Assembly (NCBI GenBank): GCA_029940475.1
Contig: JAPYUT010000005.1
Location: 1-64,000 of the forward strand
From: Verrucomicrobiales bacterium
Lineage (GTDB): Bacteria > Verrucomicrobiota > Verrucomicrobiia > Verrucomicrobiales > DEV007
Reading direction: 5' to 3'
DNA: 64,000 nt
This document shows, one piece after another, positions 1 to 8,753 of this stretch. Made by a program: the position numbers and the translations under genes. The notes under the pieces were generated by a model, which ran no database searches, had not been told where the DNA came from, and saw only the letters and a list, made by a program, of their open reading frames with translations. Numbering within the stretch: position 1 is the stretch's first letter; each line of letters starts with the position of its first letter.

Positions 1-10
1 GTTCAAAAAC

Positions 11-29
11 AACCAAATAGAATTTGGTT
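11..29 (-). terminator. Possible weak leftward terminator
   Basis: A perfect 8-bp inverted repeat (AACCAAAT / ATTTGGTT, 3-nt loop) is followed on the minus strand by GTTTTTG. It lies about 120 bp past the stop of the leftward gene at 147-1160. The stem is AT-rich, so termination efficiency is doubtful. Confidence 0.35.
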
Positions 30-146
30 AACAATTTATAGCTTATGAGATCAAATTCTGCGCAAAAAGTCAAGAATAAACAAATTCTACTACCCCTCAA
101 CACGATACTCTCCCGAAAACACCGGTTATGGTTTACTTGGAGTGGT

Positions 147-1160
147 TTACCGGGATATTTGCTGCACCCAATCCTCAGTCACCAACTCCGTGATCTCGAT
201 GCCATGCCCCTTCTTTTCCTCCTTACTGTAACGGCGCAACCTGACAATTAAAGGCTTGGCAAAATTGCCATCCAGATAAGCCATTACCTTGTCATGAGTC
301 TCCGTGCCGCGCAGCACATAAGCCACAAAATCAGTCCCGTTGCGTGCCTTGTCCTGCAGAACCACACAACCATAGCGGATTTCCGGAAAGCGGGCGCTGG
401 CGCGATACTTACCGGGCAACCGCCCCATTAGGCGAAACGCATACTCGTGTCCCGTCTTGCTTTCAGGGTTGATGAAATCAGCTGCCGGCACCGGGTTGTA
501 GCAAACCCAGTATTCCCAGTCAATCTTTGCTTCTCCCCCGGTCCACTCAAGGATCGCGTCACGCCGAATGCCGCCTGTGAAAGTGACAACAACCCTGATC
601 AGTGAAGTTTCCAGAGGGCTCAAGAACATGGACGTTGAGGGGACCCGGGCTTTGATAATCTTGTTTTTGGGAGGGTTCCTATCCCGGTAATAGGCGTCGA
701 CAATCCCGCCAAGGGTATCCGCATGGCGGATCGCGCCCTTGATCACCGATACATCCCCCGATTCGCAAAAATTCTTCAACGCAGTGATCATCTTCTCCTC
801 GTATGCAGGGATATCGATCAATTCCACGGCAACCGCGGGTGCCGCGGGTGCCGCGGGTGCCGGCGGCCCGAGATTTTGAGACCTGAAAACCAAATAGGCC
901 GCGCAACACATCATCACGCTCACAAGAACAAGCGGCAGGTAGGGTATTTGCCGGTCGCCCCCTGTTACAGGCGCCTCATTCTCCCAGGGAGTATGCATGT
1001 TGCCCTGCAACTGTATTTTTTCAGCCTCAGAAAGAAAGTTTTGTGCCTTGAAGGTAATTTGCCGGGAAGCCAAGGATGTTGCCTTGCGTGGCTGATAACG
1101 CGGCTTAGCAGCCCGTGAACCCGGGCTTTCGGCACTCTTGTCATCGGTATCAGAGCTCAC
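147..1160 (-). CDS. Single-pass membrane protein of unknown function
   Basis: I do not recognise this 337-residue protein. It has a hydrophilic, basic N-terminal part, one clear membrane segment at about residues 73-92, then an Ala/Pro linker encoded by a 9-bp tandem repeat, and a C-terminal globular domain of about 220 residues. The order suggests a cytoplasmic N-terminus and a C-terminal domain outside the cytoplasm (inference). The start is GTG; no upstream ATG fits. It follows a DUF4407 gene on the same strand with a 98-nt gap and may be cotranscribed with it. No enzymatic motif was seen. Confidence 0.7.
   Translation of the reverse strand: MSSDTDDKSAESPGSRAAKPRYQPRKATSLASRQITFKAQNFLSEAEKIQLQGNMHTPWENEAPVTGGDRQIPYLPLVLVSVMMCCAAYLVFRSQNLGPPAPAAPAAPAVAVELIDIPAYEEKMITALKNFCESGDVSVIKGAIRHADTLGGIVDAYYRDRNPPKNKIIKARVPSTSMFLSPLETSLIRVVVTFTGGIRRDAILEWTGGEAKIDWEYWVCYNPVPAADFINPESKTGHEYAFRLMGRLPGKYRASARFPEIRYGCVVLQDKARNGTDFVAYVLRGTETHDKVMAYLDGNFAKPLIVRLRRYSKEEKKGHGIEITELVTEDWVQQISR
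833..859. repeat. 9-bp tandem repeat (three copies) in a coding region
   Basis: Three exact copies of CCGCGGGTG, continued by a partial copy, encode an Ala-Pro-Ala linker just after the membrane segment of the leftward protein. Such repeats can vary in copy number without breaking the frame. Confidence 0.7.
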
Positions 1161-1258
1161 GGTCTACAACACTGCCATGCCCTTTAAGTCGGCGCAATCC
1201 AACAGTCTGTTGTTCTCCCGTAAAAGGATTCAGCCGGATGCCCTGACAAAGTGCCTTT

Positions 1259-2992
1259 CTATACGGGGAGCCCTTCCGGTTCACCCCCGGAAGCAAAAAA
1301 GGACTCCATGCGCCCGCGCAGGTCATCATAAAAGGTCTCTGCCATCTCATCGAGCATATTCGAGTGCTTGCCGCCGGCGATACCCTTCTCGGCAAGCTTT
1401 AATTTCTCCGTCTCCATGCGCTCCTCAAATGAGCGCTCAAGCTCCATTAAATTCTCGAGAAACTCCTTGGCCGCCCGTGAACGATCAACCCCCTCAATCA
1501 ATGCCTTCTCGAGCGGCTTGTTGTTCTTTGTGGCCAGCAGAAGCCCTCCGCCCTCAAGCCCCTCCATGTAGGTATCGTAACTGTTCAGGAATGCCTCGCG
1601 TTCCTTGTCAAAGCGTACCTCGTCACAGTCCACAAGGGTATCGTAGGGTCCGGGTTTACTGAAAAACTTCACGATCAGGGGAATCGTGTCCACCAGCATG
1701 AACAAGCAGGCAAGGATGCCGTAGGCCATCAGCGCAAAGCTGCCACCAGACTCACCTTTACGAAACAAACTGTGCAGGGCAAGAGTCTGGGTGAGGATGT
1801 CACGACGCGGCTCGGCATTGATCGCCTCTATGCGGACACGCTCATCACCTGCCAGGGTCGCAATCTCACCCTGCAGTCGCTTCAGCTCGTCAGTACGTGT
1901 GGCAACCTGGTCATCAATGCCATCGCGCACCGCCTTCTGCTGCTCAACAAAAAGACCAATCTGGCGCTCCTGAACCTGGTGCTTCAAAGCCGCAACACGT
2001 TGTTTCTCAATCTTCTCTGCCTGGGCCTGCACTGCAACGGCGGCGAGAAACTCACGGGTGACCGTCCCCTCAACGGATGCCACCATGCCACGCAACTGGC
2101 CGGTCTCGATAGTCAGTGCCTTCAAATGCCCACTCATGCGGCCGGTCTCCGCGCGGCGCCACTCGAGCTGGTCATCACGGATGCTCTTGGCGCGTGGCCC
2201 GAGACCGACAATGCCGCTGCGCTGACCATTGATCTCCCGCTCAAACTCGCGCTGCCAGAAATCAAGCTCCCCCTGCAATTTCTGGTAGGATGCCTGCAGA
2301 GTCTCGCTCTCCGTGCCGGCCGCCGCAATGCGCGCGACCTGGCTCGCGGTGGCCGCGTCGACCTTCTTGCGTAAAGCCGCACGTGCCTCCGCGTCAAGGA
2401 CGTTGGCCAGGCCATTGCCTCCCGCCTTGTCGTCCTCAACGATAAAGTTTGCCTCGTAAGTCTTGTCGCGACGAACCCGCAGGGCCTCAATCTGGTTCTC
2501 GACTTCCGTGAGCTTGGCCTCAACGCCCGCCTTGTCCCCGGCAAACTCATCACGCACTGAGGCGATCTCCGCTTCCCTTTCTGTCTCAATCACCGAGCTG
2601 ACGGTGTCCTTGAACAACAGCAAGGTCAGCGGGTGTGAAATGGTCAGCCCCATGAGAATCGCTACTACGATGCGCAGCGAAAACTGGGAAAGTTTCCGCA
2701 GGAACGGTTGGTAGCAACGGTAGGTGGCGAGCAGGGCGCGGTCGATGGTCAGTATAATAAAGCCCCAGACCAGCGAAACCGACACGACCACCCATGGATC
2801 AGCAGTCAGCGTTGCCAGTGCGTAAGAACTGGCAAGGATCGCGAAAGCGGTCGGCACAAGCACCGTGGCGCCAAAGGCCACGTATTTGCGCTGCTCCCAC
2901 TCCGGGCACTTTTCCAGGGCGTCGGTGGAAGCACCGGAGAGCCAGAAGAAAGTCCTGCGGATAAAACGTTGAAACTTATTTGGTTGAGACAT
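1259..2992 (-). CDS. DUF4407 family membrane protein
   Basis: This 577-residue protein fits the DUF4407 family. Three N-terminal membrane segments (about residues 38-62, 66-86 and 104-128) carry the typical stretch with 'ILTIDRALLATYR'. A long, charged, coiled-coil-prone region of about 290 residues rich in Glu, Lys, Arg and Gln follows, then another membrane segment near residues 425-450 and a hydrophilic tail. The family's role is not established; the architecture suggests a membrane-anchored coiled coil. It sits between two other leftward membrane-protein genes, which may form one transcription unit. Confidence 0.85.
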   Translation of the reverse strand: MSQPNKFQRFIRRTFFWLSGASTDALEKCPEWEQRKYVAFGATVLVPTAFAILASSYALATLTADPWVVVSVSLVWGFIILTIDRALLATYRCYQPFLRKLSQFSLRIVVAILMGLTISHPLTLLLFKDTVSSVIETEREAEIASVRDEFAGDKAGVEAKLTEVENQIEALRVRRDKTYEANFIVEDDKAGGNGLANVLDAEARAALRKKVDAATASQVARIAAAGTESETLQASYQKLQGELDFWQREFEREINGQRSGIVGLGPRAKSIRDDQLEWRRAETGRMSGHLKALTIETGQLRGMVASVEGTVTREFLAAVAVQAQAEKIEKQRVAALKHQVQERQIGLFVEQQKAVRDGIDDQVATRTDELKRLQGEIATLAGDERVRIEAINAEPRRDILTQTLALHSLFRKGESGGSFALMAYGILACLFMLVDTIPLIVKFFSKPGPYDTLVDCDEVRFDKEREAFLNSYDTYMEGLEGGGLLLATKNNKPLEKALIEGVDRSRAAKEFLENLMELERSFEERMETEKLKLAEKGIAGGKHSNMLDEMAETFYDDLRGRMESFFASGGEPEGLPV

Positions 2993-3243
2993 GGTCGATA
3001 TGGAATCTTTGAATGATCACTGGGCGCGGCGGAAATTTGCCTGATGATGGTTTGCGCCACAGCAAAGGCCCTTTAATAAATTTAAGATATCTAAGATATC
3101 AGGGAAGTCATGAATATTTTATCCCGCTGGAATTTTCCCCTGGCGCCGTGGGTAACCGTGCTGAGATGCAGGATAAAAGCGCCCATGTGCTCTCACCCGC
3201 GCTATACGCGCAACTTTAAGCGTCTTGAGACAAAAGTCTTTAA

Positions 3244-4233
3244 TCAATCCCTTTTCGGCAGAGCCGGAGGCTTCACGAATCGCCCCCTGGCCCTGACAAC
3301 CTGGTAGGGGGTAATCAAGTCCATGCCCTGGCGGGGCGTGGCATCACTCTCGAACCCGGCAAAGTAAAGCAGGGTGACCACCGAGGTGGAACAGATGTAT
3401 TCAGTCCCGAAATCATCGAGCTCCTCAGGTTTCAGGTTCTCGTTCCAGAGGGCAAACATTCCCGTGAAGTCATAGCCGAAGAAATGCCCCGACTTTTCCT
3501 GGCAGCTAAGGATGCCTTCCCTGATACGCTCCTCGTCGACCCGGTGCCACTTGTCGAGCCTCCAGGCATCCCAGTTATGCGTACGCAGTGAATCGATGTC
3601 TTCCTCCACGTTGGCTCCCTTCTGGCTCTGGCTTGTAAAGAGAGCCATCCTGCCGGGAACCTTGGGATCTTCCACCACGATGGCAAGGTGACCATACCGG
3701 AAAAGCCGGTAGCCGATGACGGTGACTTTCCCCTCGGCAAAAAGTTCGCGTCGCGCACTCCATTTGTCCTTCCGGTAGGCAATGACGTCGCCAACCTTCA
3801 GCGTTCCTGTAATATCCGCCCATGCCGCGTCAGTGATTTCGGTATGTGTCGAGAAGGAACCGGACAGGGCCAGGGAGGTAACGCCCAGAAAAATGGCCAA
3901 GCCCGCCCAGAAACCCTTGCGCCAGAGGCTCTTCCGCAGTGATTTCTTTTTCCTTGCCCAGAGCATCCATGCCGCCAGCACCGTTAATGCCAGCGAGCTA
4001 AGTGTCATGAAATCGACCAGTGGCAGGGATTTTTCCCCTTCGAAGGACTTTACCTGCGCGAAGCTGCCAACGTCCTCAGGCGCAGCACTGGCGGATGGCC
4101 CGTTCTCCGTGACCTCCTCTATCCAGGACAAGATAGCCCAGCCCTCCATATCCCGCAGCCAGATGAGATGAATCGCCTCGTAAATGAGGATGCTGCCAAC
4201 GAGAATGGCAAGGGTCTTGATGATAATTCTCAC
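3244..4233 (-). CDS. Membrane protein with a permuted papain-like (C92/YiiX-type) domain
   Basis: The 329-residue protein has N-terminal membrane segments (about 5-23, 76-93 and 108-126) followed by a soluble domain. That domain begins with 'GDVIAYR', has a His in 'YGHLAIVVED' (H182) and a Cys in 'EYICSTSVVTLL' (C281). The order His-then-Cys, with the motif 'GHLAIV', is that of the circularly permuted NlpC/P60 (YiiX/YaeF, C92) group of putative amidases or peptidases. The assignment rests on motif recognition only. The domain would face the periplasm if the last membrane segment exports it. Substrate unknown. Confidence 0.65.
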   Translation of the reverse strand: MRIIIKTLAILVGSILIYEAIHLIWLRDMEGWAILSWIEEVTENGPSASAAPEDVGSFAQVKSFEGEKSLPLVDFMTLSSLALTVLAAWMLWARKKKSLRKSLWRKGFWAGLAIFLGVTSLALSGSFSTHTEITDAAWADITGTLKVGDVIAYRKDKWSARRELFAEGKVTVIGYRLFRYGHLAIVVEDPKVPGRMALFTSQSQKGANVEEDIDSLRTHNWDAWRLDKWHRVDEERIREGILSCQEKSGHFFGYDFTGMFALWNENLKPEELDDFGTEYICSTSVVTLLYFAGFESDATPRQGMDLITPYQVVRARGRFVKPPALPKRD

Positions 4234-4371
4234 GGCAAACTGACCCCAGGGTTCCTGCTGAAATCTTTGCCGCCCTGCACAGCAACGACTTTTTGTTTGA
4301 TAACCCGTTTAATCTTGGCGACATCAACTTTTATGCAAGCGCTGAAACCCATTCAGGCACAACGCCTTTAA

Positions 4372-4878
4372 ATGCCCAGATTAACCATCCCTGCCACCGC
4401 ACTGATCATTGCCTGCCTTGCCGGCAGTTGCCACGACAACAGAAAGGCGGCCGGCGATACCCCCGGCCAGCTGGCCTCACGCTGGCAAAAGGATCCGGCC
4501 GGTGCCCAAATATGGCTGCTGGAGCAAGTCGGTAACGATCCGCAGCAGTTCATGGCCGCGATCCTGGCAAACGGGCATTTCAGCACCTGGGCCGAAAAGA
4601 CCCCGGCACAGCTGGCCGTGGCAGTGCTTAATTTTCCGGCGACCGAGATTCCCGGCCATCTGGCAGGGGTCTTTGAGCTGTGGGTTGCCGCCGATGCCGA
4701 TGCCGCCGGTAAATTCATCGACGGCACACTCAAGGCCGGGCCGGCGCGGGATGCGGCGGTGATCGCGCTGGTCGAGGGCATCAGGGATGATCACCTCCAT
4801 GAAGCAGTGGCCTGGGCCAGGACCATCGACGATCAGGGCCGGATGTATTCACTACTCGAGTCACTGGCCACGCATTGA
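4372..4878 (+). CDS. Small putative lipoprotein, unknown function
   Basis: The 168-residue product starts with a short hydrophobic signal ending in a lipobox-like AGSC (Cys20), so it is probably a lipoprotein, although Ala at -3 is not ideal. The rest is a helical, Ala/Trp-rich sequence with phrases such as 'DAAVIALVEG' and 'EAVAWARTI' that resemble the short helical repeats of large secreted paralogue families in Verrucomicrobiota (inference from style). The 3' end overlaps the convergent acyltransferase gene by 18 bp. Confidence 0.65.
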   Translation: MPRLTIPATALIIACLAGSCHDNRKAAGDTPGQLASRWQKDPAGAQIWLLEQVGNDPQQFMAAILANGHFSTWAEKTPAQLAVAVLNFPATEIPGHLAGVFELWVAADADAAGKFIDGTLKAGPARDAAVIALVEGIRDDHLHEAVAWARTIDDQGRMYSLLESLATH

Positions 4879-6657
4879 GGCCACGTCCTGGGCGCCAACC
4901 GGCCCTGGCCGCGTCCTTTTGCCGTTGAGCATGGTGCCGATAAAGGTGTAGCGCACCCCAAGCCCATAGATCAAGAGCAGAGGAAGCGTTGTGGCTGCAC
5001 AGGCAATCAAAAATTTAGGCAAGCTGGGCATATCCCAGGTGCTGATCCAAGCCTGCACGAACATGATCACCGGCAGGTGCATAATGTAGAGCCAGTAGGA
5101 GGCATCGGAAAGGTAGCGGATGCGCGGATTTTCGCCCGGGAAAAAGCGGCGGAAAAACCCGATGCATCCGAAGATCATCAGCCATGCGTAGGCAACGGAA
5201 CAGGCGGCTAACAGCTCACCATTGTTCTGGCTCTTGACCAGGCACAAGCCCGCCAGCAGCGGCGGCACGGCAAGGACAAAGCTCAGCGGCCAGAGTTTAC
5301 CGGCCTTGGCTTTAAACCAATCACGACCAAAGCAAACTGCCCCGAAGAAGAAGAAGACGGCATAATAAACCAGAATGGGTGGCCAGGGGAGAACCCCGGT
5401 CGCGGTGGCCGCCCCAAAACCCTCCTTCATCAGTAACTGTGGAAGAAGCGTAACCGGCAGCAGCCAAAGCCAGCAGAAAGGTGAGGTAATCAACCAGTCA
5501 GGCAATGCCTTTAATTTCAGTTTTCCCAGCAACCAAGTGATCAAAATAAAACCCGCCACCAGCCAGACCAGGTAATAAAGGAACCACAGATGATGGAAGA
5601 GGGGTGCGAAAAAAATCAGCATAATCAATCCTGCAAGCCCGGCTCCATGGCCCTCCTCCGCACCATTTTCCCTGAGCGTTGCTGCAATTTGCGGGCGGGT
5701 TTCCCGGATGCGTTGGTAATCCAATACCAGCCCCGCAGGGCTCAGGATTTCGCCCACATAATCGTAAATCCATTGAATCTCTTCCCAGGGAGCTTGAGCC
5801 GTATCCAAAGCGGTTGCTCCATCATTATTGCTGATATTGGGGCCTGCTCCCGCTTCCAGCAGTGCCTCGACAATGTCAGGATGGGCAAAGAACGATGCGA
5901 TCAACAGAGCCGTTGAGCCGTTCTTGTCCTTCAGGTTAAGGTCCGCGCCGGCATCAATCAGCGCCTTGGCCACCTCCACCCGACCGAAGGTGGCTGCTGT
6001 CATGAGCGGGGTGGATTGATCAACCGCGCGCTGATTCAAATCCGTGCCCGCCTGAATGTGCCACTCAATGGCCTCGAGGTTTCCTGTGCCCGCAGCCTTG
6101 CCTATATCGATTGCAGCCCGGGGATTATTCCTTGCCCGGGGCTTTGCCTCCCGTTGAGCTTCCTTGGCAGGTTCACCCCGGAGTTTTCCGACCTCCTCTT
6201 TTTTAACACTGCCATAAATACCCACGGGAATAATGAGTATCCAGATAATGGGCACAAAGATGGCAAGCGGCAGGAGAATCCGCTTGGTGCGGTGTTTGGC
6301 CAGCTGCTTGAGTCCACGATTCCTCCAAAGCATGGCCGTGAAAAATCCGCTCACCAAAAAAAACAGGGGCAGGCGAAACCCGTGGATGGCATGTAGTATA
6401 AACTCGTAGGGACTGTAGGTCTCCGGCACCTCCAGCCCGGCTTGCTCAAGGGGCGCGGCCAGCACAACGGGCACCTCAACCAGCGGCTGATGCAAATCCT
6501 GCGCCGGCCAAATGGGCATGGGAAAAAACGAGATCACTCCGTGCAGCACGATGCCGAGGAGCATCGCGAAGGCGCGCAGGGCATCAAGGTCATGGTAGCG
6601 TTGCGCCACGGTCGCCATCGGTGCATTGGGCTGCGACAAATCGGGGTGGGTTGCCAT
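4861..6657 (-). CDS. Acyltransferase 3 (OpgC-like) with inserted ankyrin repeats
   Basis: The 598-residue integral membrane protein begins with the acyltransferase-3 signature 'RYHDLDALRAFAMLLGIVLH' (conserved Arg and H39) and has about ten membrane segments, including the 'HHLWFLYYL' stretch and a C-terminal 'YWLYIMHLPV' helix typical of the OpgC/MdoC-like group. Such enzymes O-acylate or O-succinylate surface glycans in the inner membrane. Unusually, residues about 181-335 are soluble ankyrin repeats ('TPLMTAATFGRVEVAKALIDAGADLN', and two or three more), inserted after the third membrane segment. The substrate cannot be deduced. Its 3' end overlaps the convergent lipoprotein gene. Confidence 0.88.
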   Translation of the reverse strand: MATHPDLSQPNAPMATVAQRYHDLDALRAFAMLLGIVLHGVISFFPMPIWPAQDLHQPLVEVPVVLAAPLEQAGLEVPETYSPYEFILHAIHGFRLPLFFLVSGFFTAMLWRNRGLKQLAKHRTKRILLPLAIFVPIIWILIIPVGIYGSVKKEEVGKLRGEPAKEAQREAKPRARNNPRAAIDIGKAAGTGNLEAIEWHIQAGTDLNQRAVDQSTPLMTAATFGRVEVAKALIDAGADLNLKDKNGSTALLIASFFAHPDIVEALLEAGAGPNISNNDGATALDTAQAPWEEIQWIYDYVGEILSPAGLVLDYQRIRETRPQIAATLRENGAEEGHGAGLAGLIMLIFFAPLFHHLWFLYYLVWLVAGFILITWLLGKLKLKALPDWLITSPFCWLWLLPVTLLPQLLMKEGFGAATATGVLPWPPILVYYAVFFFFGAVCFGRDWFKAKAGKLWPLSFVLAVPPLLAGLCLVKSQNNGELLAACSVAYAWLMIFGCIGFFRRFFPGENPRIRYLSDASYWLYIMHLPVIMFVQAWISTWDMPSLPKFLIACAATTLPLLLIYGLGVRYTFIGTMLNGKRTRPGPVGAQDVASMRGQ

Positions 6658-6861
6658 TCAGGGTGTCTTGTAATTCGTGGAATAGTATACCGCGCCGGTA
6701 AACAGACAATTTGAAGCTCAATTTTCTGGCACCATCCAATTTATTTCCCCGCCGGATGTGCAAAATTCAGAAAAATATACGAAACCCCATAATGCCGGTG
6801 TAATGCAACATGTATTAAGAGCCGGGTAATGAGACAAACCCTCCACGTCCACTTTAAATTA

Positions 6862-8646
6862 ATGCATTTAAAATCCTTCAAATCCATTCCCGCTCCATGC
6901 CCTCATTTACTGCCTGCGGCACTGCTTGCCTCCTTGTGTTTCACGGCTGCCGCCGAACCGCAATTGAGTTCCTGGTATACCGGGCAGAGCGGCAAGTATG
7001 CGCGTATTTTCACCAGCAAGGAAAATGAGGCGGCGGGCATCACCTCGACCACCTGGAGCCGTGGGCAGGGCAACCAGACCTCGCCGACCTACGCCGGGGT
7101 GCACGAGGTCCACCATGATGCCGGCTGGATCTACATCAGGACCAGCGGACTGGGCTTCCATGTCATGGGCCCCTGGTATCTCAACGCGGCAAAGACCCGG
7201 GACTTCCCGAGCTTCCCCGGCAATACCGCCACCACCTACCGTATCCCGCGCACCCCGAGCGCCTTCAGTGGTGACACCACCACCGGCTTCGGCCCTATTG
7301 GTTACTTCGTCGACGGCGTGGCGCTCTTTGACGCCACCGACACCTTCTCCTACATCAATAGCCGCGGCAGTGACGGCAGCCCGCAGGGCGGCGGGCGCGG
7401 TGACGGTGTCTGGAACCGCGACGCCTATGTCAACGAGGGCGTCACCTTTGACGCCGCCAACGCGCACCAAGCAATGAACCTGCACCACTACCACGCCAAC
7501 GCCCCGGCCATCCGGCACCTGCTCGGTGACAACGTTGACTACGATGCCGGTGCCAATGTCTACAGCGAGAACTTCAACGGCGACCATTCGCCGATCCTCG
7601 GCTGGGTTTCAGATGGCCATCCCATCTACGGCCCCTATGCCTACAGCGATCCCGATGACCCCGCTTCCCCCGTGCGGCGCATGGCCAGCGGCTACCAGAA
7701 GCGTGACGGTAGCAACGCCTCCACCAACCTGAATGTCACCGGGAGAACCACCCTGCCGCAGTGGGCCAACCGGCTGCAGGGACGCACCACCACCCTCGCC
7801 TCCAACCGCTATGGACCCAATGTCAGCACCGCCTACATCCTCGGCCACTACCTTGAGGACTATGCCTACATGGGGGACCTGGGGCTCAGCCAGGGTAGTG
7901 ACTTTGACCTCAATGAGTATAACGGCCGCCTTTGCCGCACCCCGGAGTTTCCGGATGGGGTATGGGCCTACTTCACCACCATCGAGACTGACGGCACGCC
8001 GCTCTTTCCCTACAACATCGGACGCAACTTTTACGGCACGCCCACAGGCGGCAACACCAACAACATCCCGGCAACCGCCACCCGCTCCTTTATTGGCGGG
8101 CCGAGCAAGCAGCACAGCGCGCGCGATACCGACAGGGGCAACGGTGTGCTTACCCTCACCTGGGACACCGTCGAGGGTGCCAGCTACCAGGTGCAGCAGG
8201 GCGCTGACCTGCAAAACTGGACGGAGGGAGGCGACGAGTTCACCGCGACGGCAATCACGCAGACCACCAGCGATACACCAAGCCCCGCCACTCAACCCAC
8301 CCAGTTCTACCGCCTCAAACGCACCGGCATCGCCAACTATGACGATTCCGGATTCGATAACCAGTTCGAGGGAGGCGGCGGAAATAATGGCGGTGGTGGT
8401 GGTGGCGATAACTTTGTCGCCACCTTCACCGGACCTCCCCTGCCTCCTGCCGACGTCATCCAGGAACTACGAATCGGCAATCCCGGCATCCCGGCCGTCC
8501 TCCTCAGCATCGACTCCAGAACCCAGCTCACCATTTCCTTTGACGCCACAGCACTGCCACCCGGAAACCATGCCGTCTATGTCATCTTCACCCCGCCCGG
8601 ACGTCCCCAGCTCACGCTGACTTCCACCAACCGATTCTCCCCCTGA
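6862..8646 (+). CDS. Secreted YHYH-domain protein
   Basis: The product has an N-terminal signal peptide ending near 'CFTAAA' and a central region with the defining motif 'HHYHANAPAIRHLLGD' (near residue 210), followed by 'SPILGWVSDGHPIYGPYAY', the hallmark of YHYH domains (PF14240). A C-terminal extension contains a Gly/Asn-rich linker and a small beta-rich domain. The start at 6862 places the signal peptide at the N-terminus; an in-frame ATG at 6829 would add 11 residues. The YHYH domain has no established activity; its His-rich core suggests metal binding (inference). It is exported and isolated, with the next gene convergent. Confidence 0.88.
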   Translation: MHLKSFKSIPAPCPHLLPAALLASLCFTAAAEPQLSSWYTGQSGKYARIFTSKENEAAGITSTTWSRGQGNQTSPTYAGVHEVHHDAGWIYIRTSGLGFHVMGPWYLNAAKTRDFPSFPGNTATTYRIPRTPSAFSGDTTTGFGPIGYFVDGVALFDATDTFSYINSRGSDGSPQGGGRGDGVWNRDAYVNEGVTFDAANAHQAMNLHHYHANAPAIRHLLGDNVDYDAGANVYSENFNGDHSPILGWVSDGHPIYGPYAYSDPDDPASPVRRMASGYQKRDGSNASTNLNVTGRTTLPQWANRLQGRTTTLASNRYGPNVSTAYILGHYLEDYAYMGDLGLSQGSDFDLNEYNGRLCRTPEFPDGVWAYFTTIETDGTPLFPYNIGRNFYGTPTGGNTNNIPATATRSFIGGPSKQHSARDTDRGNGVLTLTWDTVEGASYQVQQGADLQNWTEGGDEFTATAITQTTSDTPSPATQPTQFYRLKRTGIANYDDSGFDNQFEGGGGNNGGGGGGDNFVATFTGPPLPPADVIQELRIGNPGIPAVLLSIDSRTQLTISFDATALPPGNHAVYVIFTPPGRPQLTLTSTNRFSP

Positions 8647-8753
8647 GGACAACCGCCGGGGGAAGCGGAGCACACGCTAACGCTGAGCAACGGATTTGCG
8701 ATAACGCGCTGAAAAAGCACGCCTCACTTTAAGCATAGAAGGACAAAAAAATC

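Noticed and set aside
6907-7587. Minus-strand ORF in the YHYH gene
   Set aside because: Antisense shadow, Val/Gly-rich without motifs.
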